In this document: one piece after another, positions 19,212 to 27,991 of the stretch
Position numbering within the stretch: position 1 is the first letter of the stretch
How the letters are laid out: each line of letters begins with the position of its first letter
NCBI GenBank assembly: GCA_018710945.1
Contig: DVIW01000007.1
Coordinates: 1-64,000 of the forward strand
Source of the DNA: Candidatus Aphodovivens avistercoris
GTDB taxonomy: Bacteria > Actinomycetota > Coriobacteriia > Coriobacteriales > Eggerthellaceae
DNA length: 64,000 nucleotides
Reading direction: 5' to 3'
Position numbers and translations under genes: made by a program
Notes under the pieces: model-generated
The model's database searches: none
Told to the model about the DNA's origin: nothing
The model's input: only the letters and a program-made list of their open reading frames with translations

Positions 19212-19289
19212 TGGGGTGGGTAATCGGACTCGAACCGACGACCTCCAGAGCCACAATCTGGCGTTCTAGCCAACTGAACTATACCCACC
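19212..19289 (-). tRNA. tRNA-His (GTG)
   Basis: The cloverleaf has anticodon stem CCAGA/TCTGG with loop TTGTGGC, anticodon GTG. The extra 5' G (position -1) opposite C73, typical of tRNA-His, is encoded, as is CCA. It is the first gene of a two-tRNA operon driven by the promoter at 19305-19333. Confidence 0.96.
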
Positions 19290-19304
19290 ATGGCGCGAAG
19301 AGAG

Positions 19305-19333
19305 ATTATAGGGCGTGCCGCAAGATTGCGCAA
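19305..19333 (-). promoter_or_regulatory. Promoter of tRNA-His/Lys operon
   Basis: On the minus strand a -35 TTGCGC (19328-19333) and a perfect TATAAT (19305-19310) are separated by 17 bp. The -10 ends 15 bp before the tRNA-His 5' end. Confidence 0.85.
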
Positions 19334-19581
19334 GAGGGAAATATGTGTTGATTCTATCCGCCCGCCGACGCGGTCCCGCAAGCACCCCCGCCCGTCCACT
19401 AGAATGCGGAAAGAGCAGGTCAGCGCCTTGCCGGCCGTCCCGTGCACCCCATCGTGCGCGCCGGGACGCCGCGGCCGGCGTCCGCTGCGGCGAGAAAAAC
19501 GCCGCCCTGCCCCGTACTTTCCCCGGACGCGCCGCCCCGGCGCACCGCCTTGGCGCGCGCCCTGTCCGATAAGGAGCACGC

Positions 19582-21384
19582 ATGGAAAAGCAGGCCTCCG
19601 AGAAGCGCTTCGCGCTGCTCATCGACGCCGACAACGTGTCGGCCAAATACATCAAGCCCATCACCGACGAGCTTTCCAACTACGGCACGGTCACCATCAA
19701 GCGCATCTACGGCGACTGGACGCTCACCCTGCATGCGAAATGGAAGGACGCGCTGCTGGAGAACTCGCTCACGCCCATCCAGCAGTTCGGCTACACCCAG
19801 GGCAAGAACGCGACGGACTCCGCGATGATCATCGACGCGATGGACATCCTCTACACCGGCTCCGTGGACGGCTTCTGCATCGTCTCAAGCGACTCGGACT
19901 TCACGCGCCTGGCCAGCCGCCTGCGCGAAAGCGGGCGCATGGTCATCGGCATGGGCGAGAAGAAAACGCCCACCCCCTTCCGCCGCGCCTGCGACGTGTT
20001 CACCACGCTGGAGCTGCTGCTCGACGACGCGAACGGACGCCGCAAGGGCAAGGGCGAGGGCGGCCAGCAAAGCGGGCCCACCATCGGCGAGGTCGAGCAG
20101 GCGGTGGTGCGCATCGTCACCGACAACCAGAACAACGGGAAGTCCACCGGGCTGGGAGAGGTGGGCAGCCGCCTGCTGAAGCGCTTCCCCGACTTCGACG
20201 TGCGCAGCTACGGCACGAACCTGCTCTCGAAGCTTCTGGGCAAGTTCGCCAGCGTGGAGGTGACCAAGCGCGGCAGCGACGTGACGGTGGAGCTGGCCGA
20301 CGACCGCGAAGGCGCCAAGGAGCCGAAGGAGGCCAAGGAGGGCCGCGCGGCGAAGGAGGGCGCGTCCGCCCCGCAGGGCAAGGCGAAGGCCGAGGCCGCG
20401 CCGGACGCCTCGGCGGACGGCGGCTGCGAGCCGGACGGCGCGGACACGCCGTCCGCCGAGGCCGGCGAGACCGGCGCCGGCGCCGACGTCTCCGCCGGCG
20501 AGGGCTCCGCGGAGGCCGGCAAGGCCGACGGCGAGCCCTCCTCGCGGCGTCGCCGCCGCCGAGGCGGCGGGCGGCGCAAGCAGGCGCAGGAACCGCAGGA
20601 AGACCAGGAGCGGGAGCAGGCCGACGAAGCCGCGCCGCATGACGGCGGCGCATCGGAGGACGGCCCCGAAAAGGAGAAGGGGGCGCCCGCAGCCGGCGAG
20701 GCCGAGAACCGCCCCGGACGCGCCGGGCGCTCCACCCGCAGGAAGAGCGCGGCGAACGGCGGAAGCGAGCCGCGCCACGACGTCTCGCCAACGGGAGAAG
20801 ACGAGGGCGCCGAGCCCGCTCCGCGCGACGGCGCCTCCAGGCAGCCCTCCGCAAACGAGGCGGAGGACGACGCCGCAGAGCATCCCGACGCGCGCCGCGC
20901 GCCGCGCTCCCGCCGACGCGGGAAGAAGCCCGCGGCGGCGGACGGAGCCGCGGAAGAGACGGCCTCCGCAGCCCCGGAGCACGCCGCAGGCGCAGAGGCT
21001 TCCGCCGCTCCCCCTTCCGACAATCCCGCGCCTGCGGAACCCGCCTCCGAAGCCGACGCGGCCCCCACGGCGCCCAAGCGCCCCCGCCGCCGCGCCGCCC
21101 GCGCGTCCGCATCGACGCAGACCGCAGCCGATGGCGGCCAAGCCGGCCCGGCCGCATCGGCGGACGAACTCGCGGCCGTGGACGCGACCACGCGGCGCCT
21201 GGTCGCCGACGCCGGCGCCGACGGCATCGAAGTGTCGCGGCTTGCGCGCCTCGTGCGTGCAAGCCACCGAGGCTTCAAGGTGCGCGACCACGGACACGCC
21301 CAGTTCAAGTCGTATGTCGCCAGCCTCGGCGACATCGAGGTCGAGCGCATCGGAAAGGACTGGTTCGCGCGCATGGCCGACTAG
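19582..21384 (+). CDS. NYN-domain ribonuclease-like protein with two OST-HTH/LOTUS-like domains
   Basis: This 600-residue protein starts with a NYN (LabA/DUF88, PIN-like) domain, residues 8-148. The acidic metal-binding residues are visible: D15 and D17 in LIDADN, D79/D85/D88 in TDSAMIIDAMD and D104/D106 in SSDSDF. Residues about 165-240 form a first OST-HTH (LOTUS) domain. A very long acidic, Ala/Glu/Gly/Pro-rich linker with basic Arg clusters follows (about 241-530). A second OST-HTH-like domain ends the protein (about 536-600). NYN domains cut RNA and OST-HTH domains bind RNA, so an RNA-processing role is inferred. The ATG follows AAGGAG. Confidence 0.88.
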   Translation: MEKQASEKRFALLIDADNVSAKYIKPITDELSNYGTVTIKRIYGDWTLTLHAKWKDALLENSLTPIQQFGYTQGKNATDSAMIIDAMDILYTGSVDGFCIVSSDSDFTRLASRLRESGRMVIGMGEKKTPTPFRRACDVFTTLELLLDDANGRRKGKGEGGQQSGPTIGEVEQAVVRIVTDNQNNGKSTGLGEVGSRLLKRFPDFDVRSYGTNLLSKLLGKFASVEVTKRGSDVTVELADDREGAKEPKEAKEGRAAKEGASAPQGKAKAEAAPDASADGGCEPDGADTPSAEAGETGAGADVSAGEGSAEAGKADGEPSSRRRRRRGGGRRKQAQEPQEDQEREQADEAAPHDGGASEDGPEKEKGAPAAGEAENRPGRAGRSTRRKSAANGGSEPRHDVSPTGEDEGAEPAPRDGASRQPSANEAEDDAAEHPDARRAPRSRRRGKKPAAADGAAEETASAAPEHAAGAEASAAPPSDNPAPAEPASEADAAPTAPKRPRRRAARASASTQTAADGGQAGPAASADELAAVDATTRRLVADAGADGIEVSRLARLVRASHRGFKVRDHGHAQFKSYVASLGDIEVERIGKDWFARMAD

Positions 21385-21427
21385 CTGCGCCGCATCCGCG
21401 CGCCGGCGCCGGCGGCCGCAAACGCCC

Positions 21428-21463
21428 AGCGCCGCGCATCCCTTGCGATGCGCGGCGCTTTTT
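21428..21463 (+). terminator. Rho-independent terminator of NYN gene
   Basis: A 13-bp perfect stem (21428-21440 with 21447-21459) is followed by five T, 43 bp after the stop codon. Confidence 0.93.
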
Positions 21464-21467
21464 CTGC

Positions 21468-21509
21468 TATGATGGGCTGCGCCGCATCCCCTTTGGGACG
21501 CGGCGCTTT
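21468..21509 (+). promoter_or_regulatory. tRNA-Leu -10 box and leader hairpin
   Basis: TATGAT (21468-21473) is a plausible -10. It is followed by a second hairpin (stem 21479-21490 with 21495-21506, one mismatch, then TTT) that closely resembles the terminator just upstream. It lies between the presumed start site and the tRNA. Confidence 0.55.
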
Positions 21510-21516
21510 CCAGCGT

Positions 21517-21601
21517 GCGGGCGTGGCGGAACAGGCAGACGCGCCAGATTTAGGTTCTGGTACCGCAAGGTGTGAAGGTTCAAGTCCTTTCGCCCGCACC
21601 A
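21517..21601 (+). tRNA. tRNA-Leu (TAG)
   Basis: This 85-nt class II tRNA has a long variable arm (TACCGCAAGGTG region). The acceptor stem GCGGGCG/CGCCCGC is perfect, the anticodon stem CCAGA/TCTGG carries anticodon TAG (reads CUA), and CCA is encoded. Confidence 0.96.
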
Positions 21602-21871
21602 TCTCCCGCGCACGCCACCGTCCGCCTGCGGCCCCGTCCCTCCCTCCGCGTCGTAAGCGCGCATAACGGCTTCCGCCCCTCGCGGCGCATCCACGCGCGC
21701 GCAAACGCCGCCGCGATCGCCGCCGCGGCCAGCGCCGCAAGCGCGCCGGCCAGCGGCAGCCAAACGCCCGCGACGCCCCGCGCTGCCGCGGCCCGGCTCA
21801 CGTCCCCCGGCACGCCGCCCGACCTCCTCCGCTCAAGCGGACGCGTCGCCCGCCGCGTCCGCGCCCTTCCC

Positions 21872-23992
21872 TCATTCCCGCACCAACCGTCGCGCGGCCA
21901 GGAAGGTCACCAGGAAATACGCGCCGTAGACGACCAGAAACGCGGCAGCGCACATGACCACCATGGCCCCGATGTCCAGCCCGCCGAACACGGCCACCAC
22001 GTCGGTGACCACCTGCATGGCGCACACCGAATGCGCGACGGCCAAAAGCAGCGGGAACACGAAGTACACCGCCACCTGCACCAGCAGCGCCCCGTCGATC
22101 ATGCCCGCGGGCGCGCCCAGCTTGCGCAAAAGCCCGTAGCGGCGCGCGTTGTCCGACGCTTCGGACAGCTGTTGGATGGCCAGGATGGCCGCACAGGCGA
22201 TGGTCAGCACCAGGCCCAGGTAGATGGCCAGATACGCCACGATGGTGGACAGGCTGCCCGACTGCTCGATCACGTCCAGCCGGCTCTGCGTCATCGTGAT
22301 GGGCCAGGTGGACGGCTCGGCGGAATCCGCCACGTCCTCGCAGGCGTCGGCGAACGCGCGCTCGGCCTCGTCGCTGGGGCACTGCACGTCCAGAAGCTGC
22401 TGGGTCAGCACGGCGCCGTTGGGAATGGCGTCGTCGGGCACCACGAGCACGCCCGTGTTCGTGGGGAACGACGTGGTCTCCAGGCACACGTCCGCGCACC
22501 GAACCAGCGCAAGCTCCTGCCCGCCCACCTGCACCTCGGGCGCACGGCGCGCCACCTCCTGGAAGAACCCCAGCGTGATGTCGGAGTCGGCCACCACGGC
22601 GGCCTCGCCCTCGCCCAGCTGCAGCGGCTCGCGCCCGGCCAGCTCCAGCGCGTCGTTCACCTGCGACACGCGCACGAGCAGAAGCGGCATGGACGCGTAG
22701 CCGGGGTTCAGCGCCCCGTTGCCCGACACCTCCGCCAGCGACGTTCCCGTCGCCTGCTCCACGTCTCCGAAGCTCACCGGATCGGCGGCGTCAACGAAGA
22801 AGTCCACCTGCACAGCGCCGTCCACCACGTCGTCGTAGCGCGCCGCGCCCACCGCCTGGAAGCTCTCACGCAGGCCGGTTTCCATGTCGTAGCCGACGCT
22901 TTCCGCGTACCGCGCGAACGAGCCCAGGTCCATCGGCTCGAGCGGACCCATCTCGCCCGCCCCGCCTGAGGTTGCCATGTAGTAGGTGGTGCGCACCGAG
23001 GCGGAGTACCCGGTGCTCTGCGCCAGGTTGCCCTCCACCGCGTTGCGGATGCCGATGCCGCCGCACACGCTGGTCAGCGCCAGAAACAGCGTCATGCACA
23101 CCACGGCCAGCGTGGCGAAGGTGGTGTTCACCTTCGCATTGAGCTGCCGCAGCGCGAACATGTTCAGACCCCGGTAGTACAGAGGCTTCGCCAGCTGCAC
23201 CACGCGCAGCAGAAAGCCCGACAGCGACCAGAAGAACAGCGCCGTGCCCACGCACACCAGCACCGTGGCGGCGGCGAACTGGGGCGAGGGCTCCAGAAGC
23301 CCGTTGTCGATGAGCAGCTGGTACGACACGCCGATCAGCGCCACCGACACCACGAACACCGCCAGCGACACCGGCAGGCTCCGAAGCTTCATCTCCTGGT
23401 TCTTCGCGTCGGCGCGCATCAGGTCGATGAGGCGCGACTTGGACACCTCGCGCGCGTTCACCACCGCCGCCACCACGAAGATGGCCGCGAACACGCCCAG
23501 CGTGAAGGCGAACGCGTCAGCTGAGAACACGAAGGCGAACCCGCCTTCCGCCGCGATGTCGGCCGAGAACAGCGCCGAGGTGAGGTAGAGCAGCCCCTGC
23601 GACAGCGCGAAGCCCAGAAGCAGGCCTGCCGCCAGCGACACCGCGCCCGCGATGAGCGACTCCAGCAGCACCACCTTCACCACATCGCCCGTGGACATGC
23701 CCAGCATCAGGTACAGGCCGAACTCGCGCTTGCGCCGCCGCACCAGAAAGCGGTTCGCGTACACCACCAAAAACACCAGAACGAACGCGATGAACACCGA
23801 CACCCCGCCGATGACGTAGCCCAGAAGCCCGAAGATGCCCTCCTGCACCTCGGTCATGGCCAGCACGCTGCTCTGCTGCGACAGCGAGTTGAACGCGTAG
23901 AACACTGCCACGCCCAAAACGACGGTGAGGAAGTAGACGCCGAAGTCCCTGAGGGACTTGCGGATGTTGCCCGCCGCCAGCCTAGCAAGCAT
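21872..23992 (-). CDS. BceB-like ABC transporter permease (FtsX family)
   Basis: This 706-residue membrane protein has ten predicted transmembrane helices: one near the N-terminus, a group around residues 55-240, a pair near 285-330, and three at the C-terminus. A large extracytoplasmic domain lies between the last two groups (about 335-570). This matches the BceB/VraG permeases that remove or sense peptide antibiotics such as bacitracin. The start overlaps the ATPase gene by 11 bp. The divergent two-component system beyond the ATPase completes a Bce-type detoxification module. The specific peptide is unknown. Confidence 0.9.
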   Translation of the reverse strand: MLARLAAGNIRKSLRDFGVYFLTVVLGVAVFYAFNSLSQQSSVLAMTEVQEGIFGLLGYVIGGVSVFIAFVLVFLVVYANRFLVRRRKREFGLYLMLGMSTGDVVKVVLLESLIAGAVSLAAGLLLGFALSQGLLYLTSALFSADIAAEGGFAFVFSADAFAFTLGVFAAIFVVAAVVNAREVSKSRLIDLMRADAKNQEMKLRSLPVSLAVFVVSVALIGVSYQLLIDNGLLEPSPQFAAATVLVCVGTALFFWSLSGFLLRVVQLAKPLYYRGLNMFALRQLNAKVNTTFATLAVVCMTLFLALTSVCGGIGIRNAVEGNLAQSTGYSASVRTTYYMATSGGAGEMGPLEPMDLGSFARYAESVGYDMETGLRESFQAVGAARYDDVVDGAVQVDFFVDAADPVSFGDVEQATGTSLAEVSGNGALNPGYASMPLLLVRVSQVNDALELAGREPLQLGEGEAAVVADSDITLGFFQEVARRAPEVQVGGQELALVRCADVCLETTSFPTNTGVLVVPDDAIPNGAVLTQQLLDVQCPSDEAERAFADACEDVADSAEPSTWPITMTQSRLDVIEQSGSLSTIVAYLAIYLGLVLTIACAAILAIQQLSEASDNARRYGLLRKLGAPAGMIDGALLVQVAVYFVFPLLLAVAHSVCAMQVVTDVVAVFGGLDIGAMVVMCAAAFLVVYGAYFLVTFLAARRLVRE

Positions 23993-24785
23993 CGGCCATC
24001 CCCTCCCCCATGCCGGTGACCGCCTCCACGATGCGGCGGTAGAATTCGCCGCGCGGCGCGCCCGCCCGGCGCAGCTCGCCGGCCAGCGCGCCGTCGCGGA
24101 TGAGGATGATGCGCTCGCAGTAGCTGGCCGAGGTGGCGTCGTGCGTCACCATGAAGATGGTGGCGCCCGCCTCGTTGAGCACTTCAAGCGACCCGAGAAG
24201 CTGGCGGGCCGACTTCGAATCCAGAGCGCCAGTGGGCTCGTCGGCCAGCACCAGCTTGGGGTGCGTGATGGTGGCGCGCGCCGCCGCCACGCGCTGGCGC
24301 TGCCCGCCGGAAAGCTGGTAGGGGTACTTCCCCAGCACGTCCTCGATGCCCAGCTGGCAGGCGGCCGCCGTCACGCGCGCCTCGATCTCGCGCGCGGGGG
24401 CCTTCTGGATGGTCAGCGCCAGCGCGATGTTCTCGAAGGCGGTGAGGGTGTCCAGCAAATTGGCGTCCTGGAAGATGAAGCCCAGATCATCGCGGCGGAA
24501 GCGCGAAAGTTGCTTGCCGGCCAGCTGCGTGATGTCCACCCCGCCGATGGAGATGGAGCCGCTCGTGGGCGCATCGATGGTGGCCAGGCAGTTCAGCAGG
24601 GTCGACTTGCCCGAGCCCGACGGCCCCATGATGCCCACGAACTCGCCTTCCGCCACGGTGAAGCTCACGCGGTCGAGCGCCTGCGTGACGCAGCCGCCGG
24701 CGCGCCGCCCCGCCGTGCCGTAGCGCTTGCTCACCTGGCGCACCTCCACCATGGCGCGCCGCTGCCGAACGTGCATTCCTTCCAT
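23982..24785 (-). CDS. BceA-like ABC transporter ATP-binding protein
   Basis: This 267-residue MacB/LolD-type ATPase shows Walker [11 protein letters not shown]-loop FIFQDANLL, signature LSGGQRQR, Walker [10 protein letters not shown] and the switch His in MVTHD. It energises the permease encoded 11 bp into its 3' end. The ATG at 24785 has GAAGGGA upstream. The 416-bp divergent region upstream contains phased GTAAGG boxes over a -10 sequence, indicating control by an OmpR-type regulator, most simply the one encoded next door. Confidence 0.95.
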   Translation of the reverse strand: MEGMHVRQRRAMVEVRQVSKRYGTAGRRAGGCVTQALDRVSFTVAEGEFVGIMGPSGSGKSTLLNCLATIDAPTSGSISIGGVDITQLAGKQLSRFRRDDLGFIFQDANLLDTLTAFENIALALTIQKAPAREIEARVTAAACQLGIEDVLGKYPYQLSGGQRQRVAAARATITHPKLVLADEPTGALDSKSARQLLGSLEVLNEAGATIFMVTHDATSASYCERIILIRDGALAGELRRAGAPRGEFYRRIVEAVTGMGEGMADAC

Positions 24786-24870
24786 GGGATTCCCTTCCCT
24801 CGTCTGCGTTTTCGTTTCCCGGCAGGCGGCACGCGGCCTTTTGCGCCCTGCACCGCCTCCAGCGCTTCCC

Positions 24871-24924
24871 AGTGTAGGAAGAGGTCCTTACGGGACGCTG
24901 CGGTCGTCCTTACATCTTCCTTAC
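24871..24924 (-). promoter_or_regulatory. Candidate response-regulator boxes and -10 of the Bce-like operon
   Basis: Three GTAAGG hexamers on the minus strand (24919-24924, 24908-24913, 24886-24891) start 11 and 22 bp apart, so all lie on one DNA face. A -10-like TACACT (24871-24876) follows the last box by 9 bp, and no good -35 exists. This is what an OmpR/PhoB-type activated promoter looks like. Confidence 0.65.
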
Positions 24925-25201
24925 TGCAGGTGGCGGGAAGGTGACGGGCGCCCCGCAAGCATGGCGCCACCTGCGCCGATGCGCTACCATGGGGCCGAAC
25001 GGAAGGCGGCGCGCGCGGGCGCGAGACGCTTGCGGCGGCGCGCGCCCGGCGCGCGGACGTGAGGCGTTTGCGGCCCGCGGCGAGGCAGGCTGCGGGACGC
25101 AAACGCGACGGGCGGAGCCCCGGCGAACGGGCAGACAGCGGCGCGGCGGGCAGCTCGGCGAACGGGCAGGCGATCCGGCAACGGCAAGGAGGCGGAACGG
25201 G
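24925..25201. other. Intergenic region upstream of the response regulator
   Basis: Very GC-rich sequence between the phased boxes and the response regulator start. No clear plus-strand -35/-10 pair was found. Confidence 0.4.
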
Positions 25202-25975
25202 ATGGCGTACGCAAGCGGGTTCGAGCCCCTGGAGGCGCATCTGCGCGAGAAGCGCATCCTCATCGTGGACGACGAGGCCGAGCTGGCCGAGATGGTGCGC
25301 GGCATCCTGCGCGCCGCCGGCTTCTCGCGCGTGTTCACCGCCGGAAGCAGCGAGGAAGCCCTGGCCCTCGTGCAGGGCGCAACCGCCGCGCGGCGCGGCG
25401 GCGCTTCCGCCCAGAAGGCCCCCTTCGACCTGTTCGTGCTGGACGTGATGATGCCCGGCATCGACGGCTTCGAGCTTCTGTCCCGCCTGCGCGCGCTGCC
25501 GGCAACCGCCGAGGTGCCCGCGCTGTTCCTCACCGCGAAGGACGAGCCCTTCGACCGCGTGAACGGGCTGGCGCTGGGCGCCGACGACTACGTGGTGAAG
25601 CCGTTTCTGCCCCAGGAGCTGATCCTGCGCATCGCCGCGATCCTGCGCCGCTGCTACGCCGACGAGAGCCCCATGCTGGAGCTGGCGTTCTGCACGGTGG
25701 GCTTCGACACCGCCGGCGTGGCGCGCGCCGACGGCACCTCCGCCGAGCTCACGGCCAAAGAGCACGAGATCTTGAGCGTCCTGGCGCGCAACATCGGGCG
25801 CATCGTCACCATCGACGCGCTGTGCGAGGCGTGCTGGGGCACCTCGTTCGGCTACGAGAACTCGCTGATGGCGCACATCCGCCGCCTGCGCGAGAAGATC
25901 GAGGAGAACCCCTCGAAGCCGGCCTCGCTGGTCACGGTGAAGGGGCTGGGCTACAAGCTGGTGGGCCGGCAGTGA
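25202..25975 (+). CDS. OmpR-family response regulator
   Basis: This 257-residue regulator has a receiver domain with acidic pocket D23/D24, phosphoacceptor D81 (VLDVMMPG), T111 and K133. A 15-residue Ala/Arg/Gly-rich insert (about 60-75) sits before the phosphoacceptor strand. A winged-helix OmpR/PhoB DNA-binding domain (about 160-257, ending VKGLGYKLV) follows. The ATG is preceded by AAGGAGG. Its last base pairs overlap the kinase GTG. The divergent Bce-like transporter with phased direct repeats is the likely target. Confidence 0.95.
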   Translation: MAYASGFEPLEAHLREKRILIVDDEAELAEMVRGILRAAGFSRVFTAGSSEEALALVQGATAARRGGASAQKAPFDLFVLDVMMPGIDGFELLSRLRALPATAEVPALFLTAKDEPFDRVNGLALGADDYVVKPFLPQELILRIAAILRRCYADESPMLELAFCTVGFDTAGVARADGTSAELTAKEHEILSVLARNIGRIVTIDALCEACWGTSFGYENSLMAHIRRLREKIEENPSKPASLVTVKGLGYKLVGRQ

Positions 25976-27861
25976 GCGCGCAGCGGGACAACGGACGCAG
26001 CGGTGCGCCGACGCCGCCGCCGGGCTGGGACCGGGCGGCCGGCGGAACGCAGAGCGCATGGGGCGCGCAAGGGCCCGCATCTGCGCAGGCCGGCACCGGC
26101 GCGAACGGTCCTTCAGAGGATGCCGGCTGGAAGCCCGGAGCCACCTGGAAGGGACAGCCACCCACGCCGCCGGACCAGCTGCGCAAGCAGCAGCGCCGCC
26201 GACGCATGGGGCGCTCGCGCGGCGTGGGCGGCGTGGCGCGGTTCTTCACCAAGCAGGCGCTGTGGTTCGTCGTGCTGGCGTTCGCGCTGGCGGTGGTGGA
26301 CGTGGTGCTGTACACGCTGGTGGCTACGCACGAGATGGACCGCAACTACCAGTACGGCACGCCGGCCACGGTGACACGGCAGGCCAGCGAGCAGCTGGCA
26401 CAGGGCGCCGACGGCGCCTGGGTCCTGGGAGCGGAGGCCGCGGCCCTTCTGGACGAGCAGGGCGCCTGGGCCCAGCTGGTGGACGAAGAGGGCCAGGTGA
26501 TATGGTCGCGCAACGTGCCGCAAGCCGCCGAGGCGGGGACGACTGACGACAGCGCGGCAGGCAACGACACCCCAGCGAACGGCGACGCGGCGGGCAGCAC
26601 GGCGGCGGACGGCACGGCATCGGGCACCGCCGCCCAAGGCGGCGAAGCGGCAGGTGAAGCCAACCCCGAAGGAGGCGCCAGCGAACCTTCCACCGTGACG
26701 GCACGGGACCCTTCCGACGCCGCCTGGGGCACCGTGCCCTCGTCCTACCGCCTCTTCGACATCGCCCTTCTGTCCCACTACCGCTCGGTCAACGGCTTTC
26801 CCGTGTTCATCTGGGAACGCGACGACGGCCTTCTGCTGGTGGGCTTCCCGCCCGGATCCTACGAGACCGTCGCCCTCACCTGGCCCCAGGAAACCTGGCA
26901 GGCCATCCCCGGCTACGTGTTCGGCGTCCTGGCGCTGGATCTGCTCATCCTGTTCGCCGCCTACCTGGTGTACCGGCGGCGCACCCAGCGCGCGGTAGAG
27001 CCCATCGCCGACGCGCTGGACGTGCTCTCGCGCGGCGGGCGAGTGGAGCTGGACCTGAAGGGCGACCTGCAGCCCATCGCCGACCACATCAACGAGACCT
27101 CTGACGTGCTGGAGCGCAAGGACTCCGCGCGCGAGCTGTGGATACGCGGGGTGTCCCACGATATCCGCACGCCGCTTTCGCTCATCATTGCGAAGGCGGA
27201 CGGCATCGCCGCGCAGGAGGGGCTGCCCGACGCCGCGCGGGCCGACGCGCGCGCCATCCGCACCCAGGGCTTCAAGATCAAGGACCTCGTGGCCGACCTG
27301 AACGCCGCCTCTCAGCTGGCCTTCGACGAGCGCCCGCTGGACCTGCAGCGCGTGCACCTGCCCCGGCTTCTGCGCGCCGTGGCGGCAAGCTACCTGAACA
27401 GCGGGCTGGACGCCACGCACCCGCTGGAGTTCGAGCTGGCAGACGCCGCCGCGGACGCCTGCGTGCTGGGCGACGAACGCCTGCTGGCCCGCCTGGTGGA
27501 GAACCTGCTGGCCAACGCGCGGCTGCACAACGAGCAGGGCTGCCACATCAGGCTGTCGCTGGAGGGTGCGAGCAACGGCGCGGGCGCCCCTGGCGAAGCG
27601 GGCCGCGCCCTCCTTCACCCTGCAGCCGTCCTGCGCGTGGCCGACGACGGCATCGGCATGGGAGCGGCGGACATGGCGAAGCTGCAGATGCGGCTTGGCC
27701 AGGCGCGCCTGTCGCCCGAAGGCGCCGTGCCCGACGACGCCGGCCACGGCTTGGGCCTGGTGCTGGTGGACCGCATCGCCCGCGCTCACGGCGGCGAGCT
27801 GTCGGTGTCCTCCGAGAAGGGCCGCGGCTTCACCGCCGCTGTGACGCTGCCGCTCGCGTGA
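25972..27861 (+). CDS. Sensor histidine kinase
   Basis: This 629-residue kinase starts at a GTG that overlaps the response-regulator stop by 4 bp. A disordered Pro/Gly-rich N-terminus (1-88) precedes TM1 (about 96-116), an extracytoplasmic domain (117-313) and TM2 (314-334). A HAMP-like linker leads to the phosphoacceptor H396 in the box SHDIRTP and a HATPase domain with N-box NLLANARLHN, DDGIGMG and GHGLGLVLV. Residues about 188-243 of the external domain are a Thr/Ala/Gly-rich low-complexity stretch. It differs from short, sensorless BceS kinases, so it may sense its ligand directly. Confidence 0.93.
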   Translation: MSAQRDNGRSGAPTPPPGWDRAAGGTQSAWGAQGPASAQAGTGANGPSEDAGWKPGATWKGQPPTPPDQLRKQQRRRRMGRSRGVGGVARFFTKQALWFVVLAFALAVVDVVLYTLVATHEMDRNYQYGTPATVTRQASEQLAQGADGAWVLGAEAAALLDEQGAWAQLVDEEGQVIWSRNVPQAAEAGTTDDSAAGNDTPANGDAAGSTAADGTASGTAAQGGEAAGEANPEGGASEPSTVTARDPSDAAWGTVPSSYRLFDIALLSHYRSVNGFPVFIWERDDGLLLVGFPPGSYETVALTWPQETWQAIPGYVFGVLALDLLILFAAYLVYRRRTQRAVEPIADALDVLSRGGRVELDLKGDLQPIADHINETSDVLERKDSARELWIRGVSHDIRTPLSLIIAKADGIAAQEGLPDAARADARAIRTQGFKIKDLVADLNAASQLAFDERPLDLQRVHLPRLLRAVAASYLNSGLDATHPLEFELADAAADACVLGDERLLARLVENLLANARLHNEQGCHIRLSLEGASNGAGAPGEAGRALLHPAAVLRVADDGIGMGAADMAKLQMRLGQARLSPEGAVPDDAGHGLGLVLVDRIARAHGGELSVSSEKGRGFTAAVTLPLA

Positions 27862-27991
27862 GGCGGCGGATGCCGCGTCTGCGCCGAAATGTGAACACCC
27901 CGTGTCATGCTGCGCAACTGAAAGGAAAGCGCCCGAACGCCCAGTAAAATGAAAGGGAACATTCGAATTCCCTGAGCGGAGGTGCGCGCGG

